A DNA stretch of 64,000 nucleotides from Arthrobacter sp. NicSoilC5 (GCF_019977395.1 NZ_AP024660.1:62001-126000); one strand, 5' to 3'; shown: positions 23,397 through 34,739, counted from the first letter of the stretch. Program-made: numbers and translations. Notes: generated by a model from the sequence alone, not told the origin.

Positions 23397-23825
23397 GTGT
23401 TTCTGGGCACTCACTCGCCGCGTCTGGATGAAAAGGGACGGATCATTCTCCCCGCTAAGTTCCGCGAGGAGCTTGCCAGCGGCTTGGTGCTTACAAGGGG
23501 CCAGGAGCGTTGCATCTACGTCTTCAGCGAGAAGGAATTTGCGCGGGTCCACGAGCAGATGCGGGAGGCTCCAATCTCCTCCAAGCAGGCACGTGACTAC
23601 ATCCGCGTCTTTCTCTCTGGAGCCTCTGACGAGGTACCTGACAAGCAGGGGCGCGTGACCATTCCACCGGCGCTCCGGGAGTATGCAGGACTCGGAAGGG
23701 AACTTGCCGTCATCGGCGCCGGTACCCGCGCCGAGATCTGGGACGCCCAGGCTTGGAATGAATACCTCGCGGAGAAGGAGACGGCCTTTTCCGAAACTGA
23801 CGATCCCATTCCGGGCATTCTCTGA
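23397..23825 (+). CDS. mraZ: Transcriptional regulator MraZ
   Basis: This 142-residue protein has two SpoVT/AbrB-type halves with the [13 protein letters not shown] and [13 protein letters not shown] motifs typical of MraZ. It is a ring-forming DNA-binding regulator of the division and wall cluster and interacts functionally with RsmH in E. coli. GTG 23397 gives the family start [15 protein letters not shown]. It is the first gene of the dcw cluster, and its own promoter carries in-phase repeats likely to be its operator. Confidence 0.96.
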   Translation: MFLGTHSPRLDEKGRIILPAKFREELASGLVLTRGQERCIYVFSEKEFARVHEQMREAPISSKQARDYIRVFLSGASDEVPDKQGRVTIPPALREYAGLGRELAVIGAGTRAEIWDAQAWNEYLAEKETAFSETDDPIPGIL

Positions 23826-23991
23826 ATTCCGGAACGGGCGGCAGAGGTTTCTTGGATGAGATCTCCAGCCGGCCCATCGGCTGCCAACCTGGCTCACCTT
23901 CCCCGGAGCCAGGCGGGCGGAACGGTAGGCGCGGATGGGGATCTGATCCCAGAAGCATCCAGGGGACAACGACGGCGGGAAAGGACCAGGC

Positions 23992-24984
23992 ATGACCGAT
24001 CAACCCAAGCCCACGTCCGAACGCCATGTACCGGTCCTTCGCGACCGGTGCATCAATTTGTTGGCACCGGGATTCGAAGCGGCACGGCTGCGCGGCGAGA
24101 CCCCCGTTGCCGTCGACACCACCCTGGGCATGGGCGGGCACTCGGAGGCCATGCTGCAGAGGTTTCCCGACCTCCACCTCATCGGCATCGACCGGGACGA
24201 GGAAGCGCTGGCCCTCGCGGGGGAACGGCTTGCTCCGTTCGCCGCCCGGACTGACCTGGTGCACGCCGTGTATGACGAGATCCAGGATGTCCTGGCAGAC
24301 CTCGGCGTGGCCGAAGCCCACGGAATCCTCATGGACCTGGGTGTCTCGTCCCTGCAGCTGGACGAGCGTGAGCGCGGCTTCGCCTACTCTTTCGACGCGC
24401 CGCTGGACATGCGCATGGATACCAGCCGGGGCCAAACCGCCGCGGACGTGGTCAATACGTACAGCGAAGAGGACCTGGTCCGGATCATCCGCAAGTGGGG
24501 CGAGGAAAAGTTTGCCGGGCGGATCGCCAACAGGATCGTCTCAGCGCGTGCGGCCAAGCCCTTCACTACCACCGGCGAACTGGTGGAGCAGATCCGTTCC
24601 GTGGTTCCGGCGTCCGCTGCGAAGTCCGGTGGACATCCCGCCAAAAGGACCTTCCAGGCTTTGCGGATCGAGGTCAACGAAGAGCTCGACGTCCTGGAAC
24701 GGGCAGTGCCTGCCGCCGTCGATTCACTGGCCCTCGGCGGCCGCATCGTGGTCATGTCCTACCACTCACTGGAGGACAAGATCGTCAAAGGTGTTTTCCA
24801 GTCCCGCTCCAAGTCTTCGGCTCCCCTTGGTTTCCCGGTGGAGCTGGAAGAACACAAGCCCGAACTCAAGACCCTGACCAAAGGCACTGAGGTGCCCACC
24901 GCCGTCGAAATCGCCGAAAACCCGCGCGCCGCCTCCGCCAGGCTCCGCGCGGCAGAACGAATCAGAGCCAGGAGAGCTGCATGA
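23992..24984 (+). CDS. rsmH: 16S rRNA (cytosine(1402)-N4)-methyltransferase
   Basis: This 330-residue methyltransferase modifies C1402 in the decoding centre of 16S rRNA using S-adenosylmethionine. Motifs seen are [13 protein letters not shown], the SAM-binding [33 protein letters not shown] and a C-terminal [14 protein letters not shown]. Its stop overlaps the following ftsL start by four bases (ATGA), so both are translated together. The order mraZ-rsmH-ftsL is the standard dcw order. Confidence 0.97.
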   Translation: MTDQPKPTSERHVPVLRDRCINLLAPGFEAARLRGETPVAVDTTLGMGGHSEAMLQRFPDLHLIGIDRDEEALALAGERLAPFAARTDLVHAVYDEIQDVLADLGVAEAHGILMDLGVSSLQLDERERGFAYSFDAPLDMRMDTSRGQTAADVVNTYSEEDLVRIIRKWGEEKFAGRIANRIVSARAAKPFTTTGELVEQIRSVVPASAAKSGGHPAKRTFQALRIEVNEELDVLERAVPAAVDSLALGGRIVVMSYHSLEDKIVKGVFQSRSKSSAPLGFPVELEEHKPELKTLTKGTEVPTAVEIAENPRAASARLRAAERIRARRAA

Positions 24985-25688
24985 GCACCGCCGCCGTCAA
25001 GAACTTTCCCGTTGTTTCCGGCAGCTCGGCGCCCGATACGAGGCAGGCAGGCAAACCCGGCGGGGGACAAAAAGCGCGCACACCGCTCTCCGTGGTCCGC
25101 TCGGCCCCGCGGAAACGGCGTGCACCCTTCGTCGTGCTGTGCTTTGCCATGCTCGCAGTGGCGCTGGTTGCGGTGTTGGTCCTGAACATCTCGGTGTCCA
25201 CCGCGCAATACCAGCTGGTGGAGCTGCGTGCCAAGCAGAGCTCGCTGACCAAGGCAAACCAGGACCTTACCCAGCAGGTGCAGAGCTACGAGGCCCCGCA
25301 GAACCTCGCGGCCAAGGCCACGGAGCTGGGCATGGTGGCGTCGACCGTGAAGGGCCAGATCGACCTGTCGACACTGTCAGTAACAGGAAAGGCCACCCCC
25401 GCGGTCAAGGGCGCGGCAACAGGAGCAGTCATCCCGTCGCCCGCCGTGGCAGGGCAGCTGATCGTGCCGCCGGCGAAGAGCGCGGACGCCAAGGGGGCAG
25501 CCGGTGACAAGGCCGCCGCGCCGGCCACCGGCGCCGCTGCTGCCGCGGCTCCCTCCGCCGATGCCGGCCAGGCAGCCGCAGCCCAGGCGGCTGCAGCGGC
25601 ACAGGCCGCAGCAGCTGCGGCGAAGCCGGCCCCCGAACTTCACGGCGGCTCCGTCCCGGCGCCGCAGCAGAAGGTCCCCGGACAGTAG
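24981..25688 (+). CDS. ftsL: FtsL-like division protein with long Ala-rich tail
   Basis: This 235-residue protein occupies the ftsL position. It has a basic cytoplasmic region, one membrane helix (about 48-70, [19 protein letters not shown]), and a short extracytoplasmic coiled coil (about 75-115, with [20 protein letters not shown]). The last 90 residues are low-complexity, dominated by Ala with Gln and Pro. FtsL and FtsB/DivIC-type proteins help to activate FtsW-FtsI at the septum. Sequence similarity is weak in this family, so the call is from topology and position. Confidence 0.8.
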   Translation: MSTAAVKNFPVVSGSSAPDTRQAGKPGGGQKARTPLSVVRSAPRKRRAPFVVLCFAMLAVALVAVLVLNISVSTAQYQLVELRAKQSSLTKANQDLTQQVQSYEAPQNLAAKATELGMVASTVKGQIDLSTLSVTGKATPAVKGAATGAVIPSPAVAGQLIVPPAKSADAKGAAGDKAAAPATGAAAAAAPSADAGQAAAAQAAAAAQAAAAAAKPAPELHGGSVPAPQQKVPGQ

Positions 25689-25736
25689 GCCGGCAGGCAG
25701 GTAAGGCAGCAGCGTCGAGCAGCAAGGAAATACACG

Positions 25737-27539
25737 GTGGCGAAGACGACCGGCACGGCAGGAAAAAGCAAGGTACCCAACGCCACGAAGCGCTTGCGTC
25801 TGGGGCTGGGCATCATGCTCACACTCCTGCTGGTGGTGGGCGGAAAGCTGTTCCTGGTCCAGGGGCTCGACGTCGGCGGCATGGCCGAAGCGGCCCTGAA
25901 CAGCCGGATGACGTCCGCCATCCTGCCGGCCGAGCGGGGCAGCATCCTGGACTCGCGCGGCACCGTCCTGGCCAACAGCGTGATCCGCTACAACATCGTG
26001 GTTGACCAGCGCGTCAACACGAAAACCGACTCCTACAAGCGGCTGGAACAAACCGACGGCCACGAAAAGCTGGTGGATGTCAGCCGCGACCAGGCAATCT
26101 CCGAACTCGCCTCGGCCCTGGGCATGGACACCAACGCCGTCAGGGACGCCGTCACCGGGCAGCAGCCGTATTACATTGTGGCCAAGGACGTGAAGCCCGA
26201 CGTTGAGGACCGTATCTCCAAGCTCCAGGTCCCGGGCATCGTGGCCGAAGGCGTGAGCAAGCGTGTCTACCCTAACGGTGCGGTCGCTGGGGGAGTGGTG
26301 GGATTCCTCCAGGACGGCACCACCGGGCTGGCAGGCATTGAGCAGACACAGGACGACAAGCTGAAGGGAACGGACGGCAAGCGCCTGTTCGAGATCGGAG
26401 CGGACGGGCTGCGCATCCCCGTGGGCCTTGACGAGCTGACCCCGCCCCAGAACGGCAAGGACGTCAAACTCACCCTCAACTCCGACCTGCAGTACTTTGC
26501 CCAGCAGGCCATCCAGAGCCAGGCGGACAAACTGAGCGCCGAATGGGGCGTCATCATCGTCATGGACGCCAAGACCGGCAACCTGCTTGCCCTGGCGGAC
26601 ACCAACTCCCCGGATCCCAACAACCCCGGGCTGGTGGCAGCGAAGGACCGCGGCGTCCGCTCCGTGACCGCAGCGTATGAGCCCGGCTCGGTGGAGAAGA
26701 TGATGACCGCCGCGGCTGTCATCGATGAAGGCCTCGCCAAGCCACTGGACACGTTCACCATTCCGCCCACCTACACCGTGGACGGCCAGACGTTCAGCGA
26801 CGCGTTTACGCACGGCACCGAGGAACGGACGCTGGCAGGAATCATCGGGTACTCCATGAACACCGGAACCGTGATGGCTGGCCAGCGGCTGAGCAAGGAA
26901 CAGCGCTACGACTGGCTGAAGAAGTTCGGCATTGGCGAGGCGCCGGACATCGGACTTCCCGCAACGGCATCCGGCATCCTCTCGCCCCCGGACCAGTGGG
27001 ACGGGCGCCAGCAGTACACCGTCCTGTTCGGGCAGGGCGTTTCGCAGTCCACGCTCCAGACGGTCCGGGCCTACCAGAGCATCGCGAACAACGGCGTGAT
27101 GCTGCAGCCACGGCTGATCGACTCCTACATTTCCCCGGACGGGACTGAGGAGAAGGTACCGGCACAGCCCTCCCGGCAGGTCGTTTCGGACAGCACGGCC
27201 CAGCAGGTCCAGGACATCCTGGAAAGCGCCGTCACCGAGGGCGAAATCAAGGACGCGGGCATCGACGGCTACCGCGTAGGAGCCAAGACGGGTACGTCCG
27301 AATCGCCCTGCGACGACGGCAAGTCCGGCTACTGCGGCTACACCGCCTCCATCGTGGGAATGGCGCCGATGGATGATCCGCGGTTTATTGTGGAGGTGGT
27401 GCTCCAGCGGCCGAAGGGCAGCATCTACGGCATCACCAACGGACCGGTGTTCCGCTCCGTTATGAGCCAGACGCTGCGGACCTACAACGTCCAGCCTTCA
27501 ACCGGCGAGCCGGCCAGGATGCCCCAGTACGCCAAATAG
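25737..27539 (+). CDS. ftsI: Peptidoglycan transpeptidase FtsI (PBP3, PbpB)
   Basis: This 600-residue class B penicillin-binding protein crosslinks septal peptidoglycan. An N-terminal membrane helix (about 20-42) precedes a dimerisation domain (RGSILDSRGTVLANS) and the transpeptidase domain with Ser318 in SVEK, SMN at 373-375 and KTG at 517-519. All three catalytic motifs are intact. GTG 25737 has AAGGA eight bases upstream. It follows ftsL and precedes the Mur ligases, and works with FtsW encoded 6 kb downstream. Confidence 0.96.
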   Translation: MAKTTGTAGKSKVPNATKRLRLGLGIMLTLLLVVGGKLFLVQGLDVGGMAEAALNSRMTSAILPAERGSILDSRGTVLANSVIRYNIVVDQRVNTKTDSYKRLEQTDGHEKLVDVSRDQAISELASALGMDTNAVRDAVTGQQPYYIVAKDVKPDVEDRISKLQVPGIVAEGVSKRVYPNGAVAGGVVGFLQDGTTGLAGIEQTQDDKLKGTDGKRLFEIGADGLRIPVGLDELTPPQNGKDVKLTLNSDLQYFAQQAIQSQADKLSAEWGVIIVMDAKTGNLLALADTNSPDPNNPGLVAAKDRGVRSVTAAYEPGSVEKMMTAAAVIDEGLAKPLDTFTIPPTYTVDGQTFSDAFTHGTEERTLAGIIGYSMNTGTVMAGQRLSKEQRYDWLKKFGIGEAPDIGLPATASGILSPPDQWDGRQQYTVLFGQGVSQSTLQTVRAYQSIANNGVMLQPRLIDSYISPDGTEEKVPAQPSRQVVSDSTAQQVQDILESAVTEGEIKDAGIDGYRVGAKTGTSESPCDDGKSGYCGYTASIVGMAPMDDPRFIVEVVLQRPKGSIYGITNGPVFRSVMSQTLRTYNVQPSTGEPARMPQYAK

Positions 27540-27635
27540 CAGCTGTTCCAGGCCGGAAGTACCAGCAGCATCCAGCGCATCACAGTGCCCGGGCCGAACC
27601 ATGCCGGGCACGCACTAGCACCATCGGAGATTCCC

Positions 27636-29267
27636 TTGTCAGAGTTCACCACGCCCGGCAGCGATGCTGCCCGGGATGAAAGCGCAGGCCGCTTCCGGCC
27701 TGAAGCCGTCGCACCCGTCCCGCTGGCCGCCGTCGGGCAGGCCCTTGGCGTAGCCGTGCCCGCTCCTGCTGCTGACGTGGAAATCACAGGCATATCCCTC
27801 AACTCCCGCACCGTGGAGCCCGGCGACCTGTATGTGGCGTTGCCGGGCTCCAGCAGGCATGGCGCCGACTTTGCCAGGGACGCCATCGGCGCCGGGGCGG
27901 TGGCCGTCCTGACGGACGACGCCGGTGCGCGCCTGCTTGCCCTGTCCGCGGACACGCCGGTTCCCGTGCTCGTCGTCGCGAAACCCCGCAACGAGGTGGG
28001 GCCCCTTTCTTCCATGATCTACCGCAGCCAGTCCGCGGACGGCCGCCCGCTGCAGCTTTTCGGCGTCACCGGCACCAACGGGAAGACCACCACCACCTAC
28101 TTCATCACCTCGCTGCTGCGTGCCCTTGGCCGGCAGACCGGGCTGATCGGGACCATCGAGATCCTGGCCGGCGGCCAGGCGATTCCCAGCCTCCTCACCA
28201 CGCCGGAATCGCCCGAGGTCCACGGCCTCATCGCCCTCATGCACGAACGTGGGCTCGACGCCGCGGCCATGGAAGTGTCCTCGCATGCCATCTCCTACCA
28301 GCGGGTGGACGGACTTGTCTTCGACGTGGCCGGGTTCACCAACCTGACCCAGGACCACCTGGACCTGCACAACACCATGGAGGAGTACTTCGCCACCAAG
28401 GCAGAGCTTTTCACTCCAGGGCGTGCCCGGCAGGCAGTGGTAACGGTCGACGACGAATGGGGCCGGCGGCTGGCCGGCAGCGCCCAGGTGCCGGTCACCA
28501 CCCTCAGCACCAGCGGCTCAAGCCCGGCGGACTGGACCGTTACCTCGGCCTCACCGCGTGGCCTCGGGACCAGCTTCACCCTCGCGGGTCCGGACGGCGC
28601 CGTCCTGGACGTCCACACCGGACTGCCCGGCAGCTTCAACGTCGCGAACGCTGCCCTGGCCGTGCTCATGGTGCTGGCGTCCGGCGTCGGACTCTCCGAC
28701 CTGCAGGCGGCCCTGGGCCACGCCGACCCCTTCACCGTCGCCGTGCCCGGACGCATGCAGCTGATCTCCGACCGGCCTGCGGCCGTGGTGGACTTTGCGC
28801 ACAACACCGACGCCCTGGCCAGGGCGCTGGAAGCCGTCAGGTCCCCGGAACCGGACTCGCGCCTGATCGTCGTTTTCGGTGCCACAGGACAGCGGGACCA
28901 AGGCAAACGCCCCGCAATGGGTGCCATCGCGGCCCGGCTCGCAGACACCGTAATCATTACCGACGACGACCCGCACGACGAGGACGCGGCAGCGATCCGC
29001 GCCGATGTGCTGGCCGGGGCGCGTGATGCCGTGGAGACGGAGTCCCTGGGCGCCGAAGTGCTGGAGGTCTTCCCGCGGGAGGAGGCCATCCGGCATGCCG
29101 TGGCCCTGGCACGCCCCCAGGACAGCATTCTCGTCGCGGGACGCGGCCACGAGGTATGGCAGGAAGTGAAGGGCGTTAACCTCGCCCTGGATGACAGGGT
29201 TGAACTGCGCACCGCCTTGACAGCCAGGGGATTCAACGTTCTCCAAGACGACCGGATAGAGTCCTAG
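27636..29267 (+). CDS. murE: UDP-MurNAc-tripeptide synthetase MurE, probably L-lysine-adding
   Basis: This 543-residue ligase adds the third residue of the stem peptide to UDP-MurNAc-L-Ala-D-Glu. The ATP loop [14 protein letters not shown] starts at about 144; HDALxx-type, LTQDHLDLHNTMEEY and VDFAHNTDALARAL motifs are present. The substrate-specifying segment that is DNPR in diaminopimelate enzymes reads DDPH here (about 444-447, within DDDPHDEDAAA), which fits L-Lys specificity as expected for Arthrobacter-type A3-alpha peptidoglycan. TTG 27636 is preferred because CGGAG is just upstream; GTG 27585 lacks a ribosome site. Confidence 0.92.
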   Translation: MSEFTTPGSDAARDESAGRFRPEAVAPVPLAAVGQALGVAVPAPAADVEITGISLNSRTVEPGDLYVALPGSSRHGADFARDAIGAGAVAVLTDDAGARLLALSADTPVPVLVVAKPRNEVGPLSSMIYRSQSADGRPLQLFGVTGTNGKTTTTYFITSLLRALGRQTGLIGTIEILAGGQAIPSLLTTPESPEVHGLIALMHERGLDAAAMEVSSHAISYQRVDGLVFDVAGFTNLTQDHLDLHNTMEEYFATKAELFTPGRARQAVVTVDDEWGRRLAGSAQVPVTTLSTSGSSPADWTVTSASPRGLGTSFTLAGPDGAVLDVHTGLPGSFNVANAALAVLMVLASGVGLSDLQAALGHADPFTVAVPGRMQLISDRPAAVVDFAHNTDALARALEAVRSPEPDSRLIVVFGATGQRDQGKRPAMGAIAARLADTVIITDDDPHDEDAAAIRADVLAGARDAVETESLGAEVLEVFPREEAIRHAVALARPQDSILVAGRGHEVWQEVKGVNLALDDRVELRTALTARGFNVLQDDRIES

Positions 29268-29273
29268 ACCGAG

Positions 29274-30737
29274 ATGATTGCATTTACTGCGGCGGAAATC
29301 GCCGAAATCACCAGCGGGCGCCTGGACGCCGATCCCGGAATTACGCCCCTCTCGGTGGTGACGGATTCACGCGAAGCCATCCAGGGTTCGCTTTACGTCG
29401 CGAAGCCGGGCGAGCACGCCGACGGCCACGATTTCATTGACGCAGCGTTCGCTGCCGGTGCGGTCCTGGCACTTGTCGAGCGCCCCGTACCCGGCCCCGA
29501 CGGCACCGCCTACCCCTCCATCATGGTTCCCGACGCCGTCCTGGCGATGGGAGCCCTCGCCGCCGAAGCCGTCCGCCGCATCCGTGCCGCCCGTGCAGAA
29601 GCGGGAAGCCAGCTGACGGTTGTGGGCATCACCGGTTCAGCCGGCAAGACCACCACCAAGGACCTGCTGGCCGGAGTCCTGGCAACGCAGGGCAACACCG
29701 TGGCGCCCCAGGGCTCCTACAACGGCGAGGTGGGCGTCCCGCTCACGGTCTTCCGGGCGGGCACTGATACCCGCTACCTGGTCATTGAAATGGGGGCCAC
29801 CGGCATTGGCCACATCCGCTACCTTGCGGAGATGGTCAAGCCGGACATCGGAGTTGTCCTGGCAGTGGGCACCGCACACGCCGGCGAGTTCGGGGGAGTC
29901 GGGAACATCGCGCTGGCCAAGGGCGAAATGGTTGAAGGCCTGACCGCCCAGGGAACGGCCATCATCAACCTCGACGACGAACGCGTCGCGGCCATGCGCA
30001 GCCGCACCGAGGCCACGGTCCTCGGATTTTCCGCGGAAGGCCGGCAGGACGCCCAGGTGCAGGCCCTGAATGCCGACACCAACGCCGGGGGCAGCCCCGA
30101 ATTCGATCTCCAACTTCCCGACGGCGCCCCTCCCCGCCACGTGAGCAGCAGGCTCATCGGAGCCCACCACATGGGGAACCTGCTGGCAGCCGCCGCAGCG
30201 GCCTGGGCCGCAGGCGTGCCCGGAGACCACATCGCGGAGTCACTGAGCAACCAGGCAGCAGCCAGCCGCTGGCGCATGGAGCGTACCGAGCGGCACGACG
30301 GCGTCACCATCATCAACGATGCCTACAACGCCAACCCCGAATCAATGCGGGCAGCCCTTCGCACCCTGGCCGACCTTGGCCGGGGACGGCGCACCTGGGC
30401 CGTGCTGGGGGCCATGCTGGAACTCGGTGAGGACTCCATCCGCGAGCACACCGCCGTAGGCACCCAGGTTGTCCGCCTCAACATCTCGCGGCTGCTGGTA
30501 GTGGGCCGGGAAGCGAGGGCCCTCTACGTCTCCGCCGTGCAGGAGGGATCCTGGGGCGACGAATGCCTCTTCGCGGAGACGCTCGATGAGGCCTACGACG
30601 TCCTGGACGCAGAACTCGAGCCGGGCGACCTGGTGCTGTTCAAGTCCTCCAACAGCGTTGGACTCCGCCATTTGGGCGATCGGATAGCATTACCCCCAGC
30701 CCCCACCCCTGCCGACGAAAGGAGCACTCTGCTGTGA
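29274..30737 (+). CDS. murF: UDP-MurNAc-pentapeptide synthetase MurF
   Basis: This 487-residue ligase adds D-Ala-D-Ala to the UDP-MurNAc-tripeptide. The ATP loop is [16 protein letters not shown], and [32 protein letters not shown] and [12 protein letters not shown] match the MurF family. It begins six bases after the murE stop and ends overlapping mraY by four bases (GTGA). Confidence 0.97.
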   Translation: MIAFTAAEIAEITSGRLDADPGITPLSVVTDSREAIQGSLYVAKPGEHADGHDFIDAAFAAGAVLALVERPVPGPDGTAYPSIMVPDAVLAMGALAAEAVRRIRAARAEAGSQLTVVGITGSAGKTTTKDLLAGVLATQGNTVAPQGSYNGEVGVPLTVFRAGTDTRYLVIEMGATGIGHIRYLAEMVKPDIGVVLAVGTAHAGEFGGVGNIALAKGEMVEGLTAQGTAIINLDDERVAAMRSRTEATVLGFSAEGRQDAQVQALNADTNAGGSPEFDLQLPDGAPPRHVSSRLIGAHHMGNLLAAAAAAWAAGVPGDHIAESLSNQAAASRWRMERTERHDGVTIINDAYNANPESMRAALRTLADLGRGRRTWAVLGAMLELGEDSIREHTAVGTQVVRLNISRLLVVGREARALYVSAVQEGSWGDECLFAETLDEAYDVLDAELEPGDLVLFKSSNSVGLRHLGDRIALPPAPTPADERSTLL

Positions 30738-31843
30738 TTGCTCTATTGATCGGCGCAGGCCTGGCCCTGCTCTTTGCCCTGGTGGGCACCCCGCTGTTCA
30801 TCCGCCTGCTGGTGCACCGCGGCTACGGCCAGTTCATCCGTGACGACGGCCCCACCTCCCACCACACCAAGCGCGGGACGCCCACCATGGGCGGCACCGT
30901 CGTGGTGGCCGCAGTACTGCTGAGTTACGGACTCACCCACCTCATCATGCTGATGATGAACCCCGACTCACCCGGCCCCTCGGCCTCAGCACTCATCCTG
31001 CTGTTCCTTATGGTGGGTATGGGCCTGGTGGGTTTCCTGGACGACTTCATCAAGATCTCCCGGCAGCGGAGTTTGGGCCTGAACGCCAAAGCCAAGCTCA
31101 TCCTCCAGGCGGCCGTCGGCATCGTCTTCGCCATCCTGGCATTGAACTTCCCCAACAGCGCCGGGCTGACGCCGGCGTCGACAAAGATTTCCCTGGTCCG
31201 CGACCTGCCCTGGCTCGACCTCGCCTTTGGCGGCACCGTCCTCGGCGCGATTCTGTTCGTCATCTGGTCCAACCTGATCGTCACCGCAGCCACGAACGGG
31301 GTGAACCTGACCGACGGATTGGACGGCCTTGCCGCCGGTGCCTCCATCATGGTCTTCGGCGCCTACACCCTTATGGGCATCTGGCAGAGCAACCAGGCCT
31401 GCGGTTCCCCCCGGGAGGCCGGCAGCGGCTGCTACCTCGTCAGGGACCCGCTGGACCTCGCCCTTCTGGCGGCCATCCTCAGCGCCGCCCTGGTGGGGTT
31501 CCTCTGGTGGAACACCTCCCCGGCGAAGATCTTCATGGGCGACACGGGGTCGCTGGCCATCGGCGGCGCCGTAGCCGGATTCGCCATCCTGTCCCGCACC
31601 GAACTGTTGCTGGGCATCGTGGGTGGCCTCTTTGTGCTGATCACGCTGTCCGTCATCATCCAGGTGGGCTACTTCAAGGCAACCGGCGGTAAACGTGTGT
31701 TCAAGATGGCGCCGCTGCAGCACCACTTTGAGTTGAAGGGCTGGGCCGAAGTGACCGTCGTCGTCCGGTTCTGGATCCTTGGCGGACTCTTCGTCGCCGT
31801 TGGCCTGGGCATCTTCTACGCTGAATGGGTTGTACTGCTGTGA
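30734..31843 (+). CDS. mraY: Phospho-N-acetylmuramoyl-pentapeptide-transferase
   Basis: This 369-residue membrane enzyme makes lipid I by moving phospho-MurNAc-pentapeptide onto undecaprenyl phosphate. About ten membrane helices are visible. Cytoplasmic active-site motifs are [38 protein letters not shown] and [12 protein letters not shown] 30734 has AAAGGAGC upstream and overlaps the murF stop. Its own stop overlaps the murD start (GTGA). Confidence 0.97.
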   Translation: MIALLIGAGLALLFALVGTPLFIRLLVHRGYGQFIRDDGPTSHHTKRGTPTMGGTVVVAAVLLSYGLTHLIMLMMNPDSPGPSASALILLFLMVGMGLVGFLDDFIKISRQRSLGLNAKAKLILQAAVGIVFAILALNFPNSAGLTPASTKISLVRDLPWLDLAFGGTVLGAILFVIWSNLIVTAATNGVNLTDGLDGLAAGASIMVFGAYTLMGIWQSNQACGSPREAGSGCYLVRDPLDLALLAAILSAALVGFLWWNTSPAKIFMGDTGSLAIGGAVAGFAILSRTELLLGIVGGLFVLITLSVIIQVGYFKATGGKRVFKMAPLQHHFELKGWAEVTVVVRFWILGGLFVAVGLGIFYAEWVVLL

Positions 31844-33402
31844 CCGTTTCCCCCCGCCTGGCAAACCTTGTCTCCTGGGACTCCGACTGGGCCGGCCTGC
31901 GCGTCGCCGTGACGGGCATCGGCGTCTCCGGCTTCGCGGCCGCGGACACCCTGATCGAGCTCGGCGCCCGCGTCGTGGTGGTGGACGCCGCCACCAGCGA
32001 CACCGCACGTGCACACGCCGACACCCTGAAAATCGTCGGCGCCGCCGATGTCCTGCTGGGCCCTGACGCGGTGACCCACCTCCCACGGATCGACGGCGAA
32101 CTGCCGGAACTGATCGTGACCTCGCCCGGGTGGCGCCCAGACCAGGCCCTCCTGGCGGCCGCGGCACGGAAGCACATCCCGGTGTGGGGCGACGTCGAAC
32201 TCGCCTGGCGCGTGCGGATCAGGGAAGGCCGGAAGACGGCCGACTGGCTGGCCATCACCGGCACCAACGGCAAGACCACCACGGTGGGACTCACGGAATC
32301 GATGCTGCGGGCCGCAGGACTCAAAGCCATCGCTGTGGGCAACGTGGGCACCCCCATCCTTGATGCCCTTCGGGATCCCGTGGAGTACGACGTCTTCGCG
32401 GTGGAACTTTCCAGCTTCCAGCTGCACTGGACGGAATCGGTGTCGCCTGTTGCCAGCGTCTGCCTCAACGTGGCCGAAGACCACGTTGACTGGCACGGCT
32501 CCTATGATTCCTACCTGGCCGACAAGGCGAAGGTCTACGAGCGGACCCAAAAAGCCTGCATCTACAACGCCGAGCAGGTGGAAACCGAACGCATGGTGGA
32601 AAACGCCGACGTGGTGGAGGGCTGCCGCGCCGTTGGCTTCACCACACTGACGCCGGCCATCAGCATGCTCGGAGTGGTGGAAGGGCTGCTGGTGGACCGG
32701 GCCTTCATCGAAGAACGCAAGGACAGCGCAGCCGAACTCGCCTCCATGGCCGACCTTGGACCGCTGGCCCCGCGCCACATGGTGGCCAACGCCCTTGCCG
32801 CGGCCGGCCTGGTGCGCGCCTACGGCGTGGAGCCCAAGGCTGTGCGCCAGGGCATCCTGGACTACGTGCCCGGCGACCACCGCATCCAGCCTGTGGCCCG
32901 CCTGAACGGTGTCCTGTGGGTCAACGACTCCAAAGCCACCAACCCCCATGCCGCGTCGGCATCCCTGTCAGCTTTCAGCAACGTGGTCTGGATTGCCGGC
33001 GGCCTCTCAAAAGGCGTGAGCTATGACGACCTGGTGCGGGATCACGCAGCGCGGCTCAAGGCCGTGGTCCTGATCGGAACAGACACGTCGCACCTCCGCG
33101 AAGCCCTCCAGCGACACGCGCCGGATGTCCCGGTGATCGAACCGGGGGCAGGTGACACTGAAGGAGTGGAGACTGCTTCGGCGCCCGGCGGCACCACTGC
33201 CGGTACCCCCGGCAACGGAGAACAGGTGATGTCCTGGGCCGTTGCGTCTGCGGCCCGGCTCGCCGAATCCGGCGATACCGTGCTCATGGCTCCGGCAGCT
33301 GCTTCCATGGATCAGTTCTCTTCCTACGCTCACCGTGGTGGTACTTTCATCGACGCTGTCCGCGAGCTGGTGGAAGGGCAGGCCCAGACCGGCGAGGAGT
33401 AA
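31840..33402 (+). CDS. murD: UDP-N-acetylmuramoyl-L-alanine-D-glutamate ligase
   Basis: This 520-residue ligase adds D-Glu to UDP-MurNAc-L-Ala. It has the N-terminal Rossmann motif [11 protein letters not shown], the ATP loop [24 protein letters not shown], the C-terminal [16 protein letters not shown] and [11 protein letters not shown]. It is longer than E. coli MurD, partly through a Gly/Ala/Thr-rich insert of about 30 residues near 440-470 (around [15 protein letters not shown]). GTG 31840 overlaps mraY by four bases. Confidence 0.96.
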   Translation: MTVSPRLANLVSWDSDWAGLRVAVTGIGVSGFAAADTLIELGARVVVVDAATSDTARAHADTLKIVGAADVLLGPDAVTHLPRIDGELPELIVTSPGWRPDQALLAAAARKHIPVWGDVELAWRVRIREGRKTADWLAITGTNGKTTTVGLTESMLRAAGLKAIAVGNVGTPILDALRDPVEYDVFAVELSSFQLHWTESVSPVASVCLNVAEDHVDWHGSYDSYLADKAKVYERTQKACIYNAEQVETERMVENADVVEGCRAVGFTTLTPAISMLGVVEGLLVDRAFIEERKDSAAELASMADLGPLAPRHMVANALAAAGLVRAYGVEPKAVRQGILDYVPGDHRIQPVARLNGVLWVNDSKATNPHAASASLSAFSNVVWIAGGLSKGVSYDDLVRDHAARLKAVVLIGTDTSHLREALQRHAPDVPVIEPGAGDTEGVETASAPGGTTAGTPGNGEQVMSWAVASAARLAESGDTVLMAPAAASMDQFSSYAHRGGTFIDAVRELVEGQAQTGEE

Positions 33403-33404
33403 CA

Positions 33405-34739
33405 ATGGTCAGCACGCCCACCCGGCAGCAGGGTGTTAAGCCGAAGGGCGCCAAAGCCCGCCCCGGCTCAACCGCCATCCGGCAGCCCGCCGCGGCCGGC
33501 GCAAAACTGCGGACCTTGTACCGCCGGTTCTGGTCCGCGCTTGAGGGCACGGGCAAGTCCCGGAACGGCTCCACCTACTACCTCATCCTTGGTGCCACCC
33601 TGGCCCTGACCGCCATTGGCATCATGATGGTCCTCTCCGCCTCGAGCGTTGAATCAATCGCCGCCGGCAAGTCCCCTTATGGCGATGCCCTCAAGCAGGG
33701 AGTCTTCGCCGCGATCGGCATCTTCACCATGTTCGTGCTCTCACGCATCAACGTTGTCTGGCTGAAGCGCCTCGCCTGGCCCGCCGTGGGGGCAGCCGTC
33801 CTGCTCCTGGGCCTGGTCCAGGTGGTGGGCACCGAGATCAACGGCAACCGGAACTGGATCGACCTTGGCGGCATCACCTTCCAGCCCTCCGAGGCGGCCA
33901 AACTGGCCCTTGCCCTCTGGCTGGCCACGGTGCTGGCCCGAAAGGGCAAGCTGCTGGGCAAATGGCAGCACGTGCTGGTACCCGCCATACCCATGGCAGC
34001 CATCGTCATCGTCCTGATTCTGGTGGGCAACGACCTGGGGACTGCCATGATCATCATGATGATCATGGCAGCGGCCCTGTTCTTCGCCGGCGTTCCGCTC
34101 TACCTGTTCGGCATCGCAGGCATCATCGCCGCCGCCGGCACCGCAGTCATGGCCGTCACCTCTTCAAACCGCATGTGCCGCATCACCTCCTGGTGGACCG
34201 GCCAGTCCTGCGCGGACGGAATTGACGCCAACTACCAGGCCACCAACGGCATGTACGGCCTGGCATCCGGAGGCTGGCTGGGCGTAGGCCTCGGGCAGAG
34301 CCGGCAAAAGTACAGCTGGATTCCCGAAGCCCACAACGACTTCATCTTCGCCATCATCGGCGAGGAACTCGGCCTGGTGGGCACCGTCGTCGTCCTGATC
34401 CTCTTCGCCATCCTCGGCGCTGCCATTTACCGCGTGGTGGTGGCACAGGAGGACATGTTCCACCGGGTCCTTGCCGGCACCATCATGGTCTGGCTGCTGG
34501 GCCAGGCCACCGTGAACATGTCCGTGGTCACCGGCCTCATGCCCGTCATCGGTGTTCCGCTGCCGTTTATCTCCTACGGCGGTTCGGCCCTGCTGATGTC
34601 GCTGTGTGCGGTGGGGGTGGTCCTCTCCCTGGCCCGGGAGCAGATGGCGCCTGCCATGCGACCCAAGCGGATGCTGAAGTTCAAGCTCCGGCCGGGGCGG
34701 GACAAGAACCAACCAAAGAATTCCAGAAAGCGTGCCTAA
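33405..34739 (+). CDS. ftsW: Septal peptidoglycan glycosyltransferase FtsW
   Basis: This 444-residue SEDS protein polymerises lipid II at the septum together with FtsI. Nine or ten membrane helices are visible. SEDS motifs include GNRNWIDLGGITFQPSEAAKLAL (read in parts: NRNWIDLGG, then QPSEAAKLAL), NDLGTAM, EAHNDFIFAIIGEELGLVG, and GLMPVIGVPLPFISYGGSAL. A basic C-terminal tail ends NQPKNSRKRA. ATG 33405 follows the murD stop by two bases with GAGGAG upstream. Confidence 0.96.
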   Translation: MVSTPTRQQGVKPKGAKARPGSTAIRQPAAAGAKLRTLYRRFWSALEGTGKSRNGSTYYLILGATLALTAIGIMMVLSASSVESIAAGKSPYGDALKQGVFAAIGIFTMFVLSRINVVWLKRLAWPAVGAAVLLLGLVQVVGTEINGNRNWIDLGGITFQPSEAAKLALALWLATVLARKGKLLGKWQHVLVPAIPMAAIVIVLILVGNDLGTAMIIMMIMAAALFFAGVPLYLFGIAGIIAAAGTAVMAVTSSNRMCRITSWWTGQSCADGIDANYQATNGMYGLASGGWLGVGLGQSRQKYSWIPEAHNDFIFAIIGEELGLVGTVVVLILFAILGAAIYRVVVAQEDMFHRVLAGTIMVWLLGQATVNMSVVTGLMPVIGVPLPFISYGGSALLMSLCAVGVVLSLAREQMAPAMRPKRMLKFKLRPGRDKNQPKNSRKRA

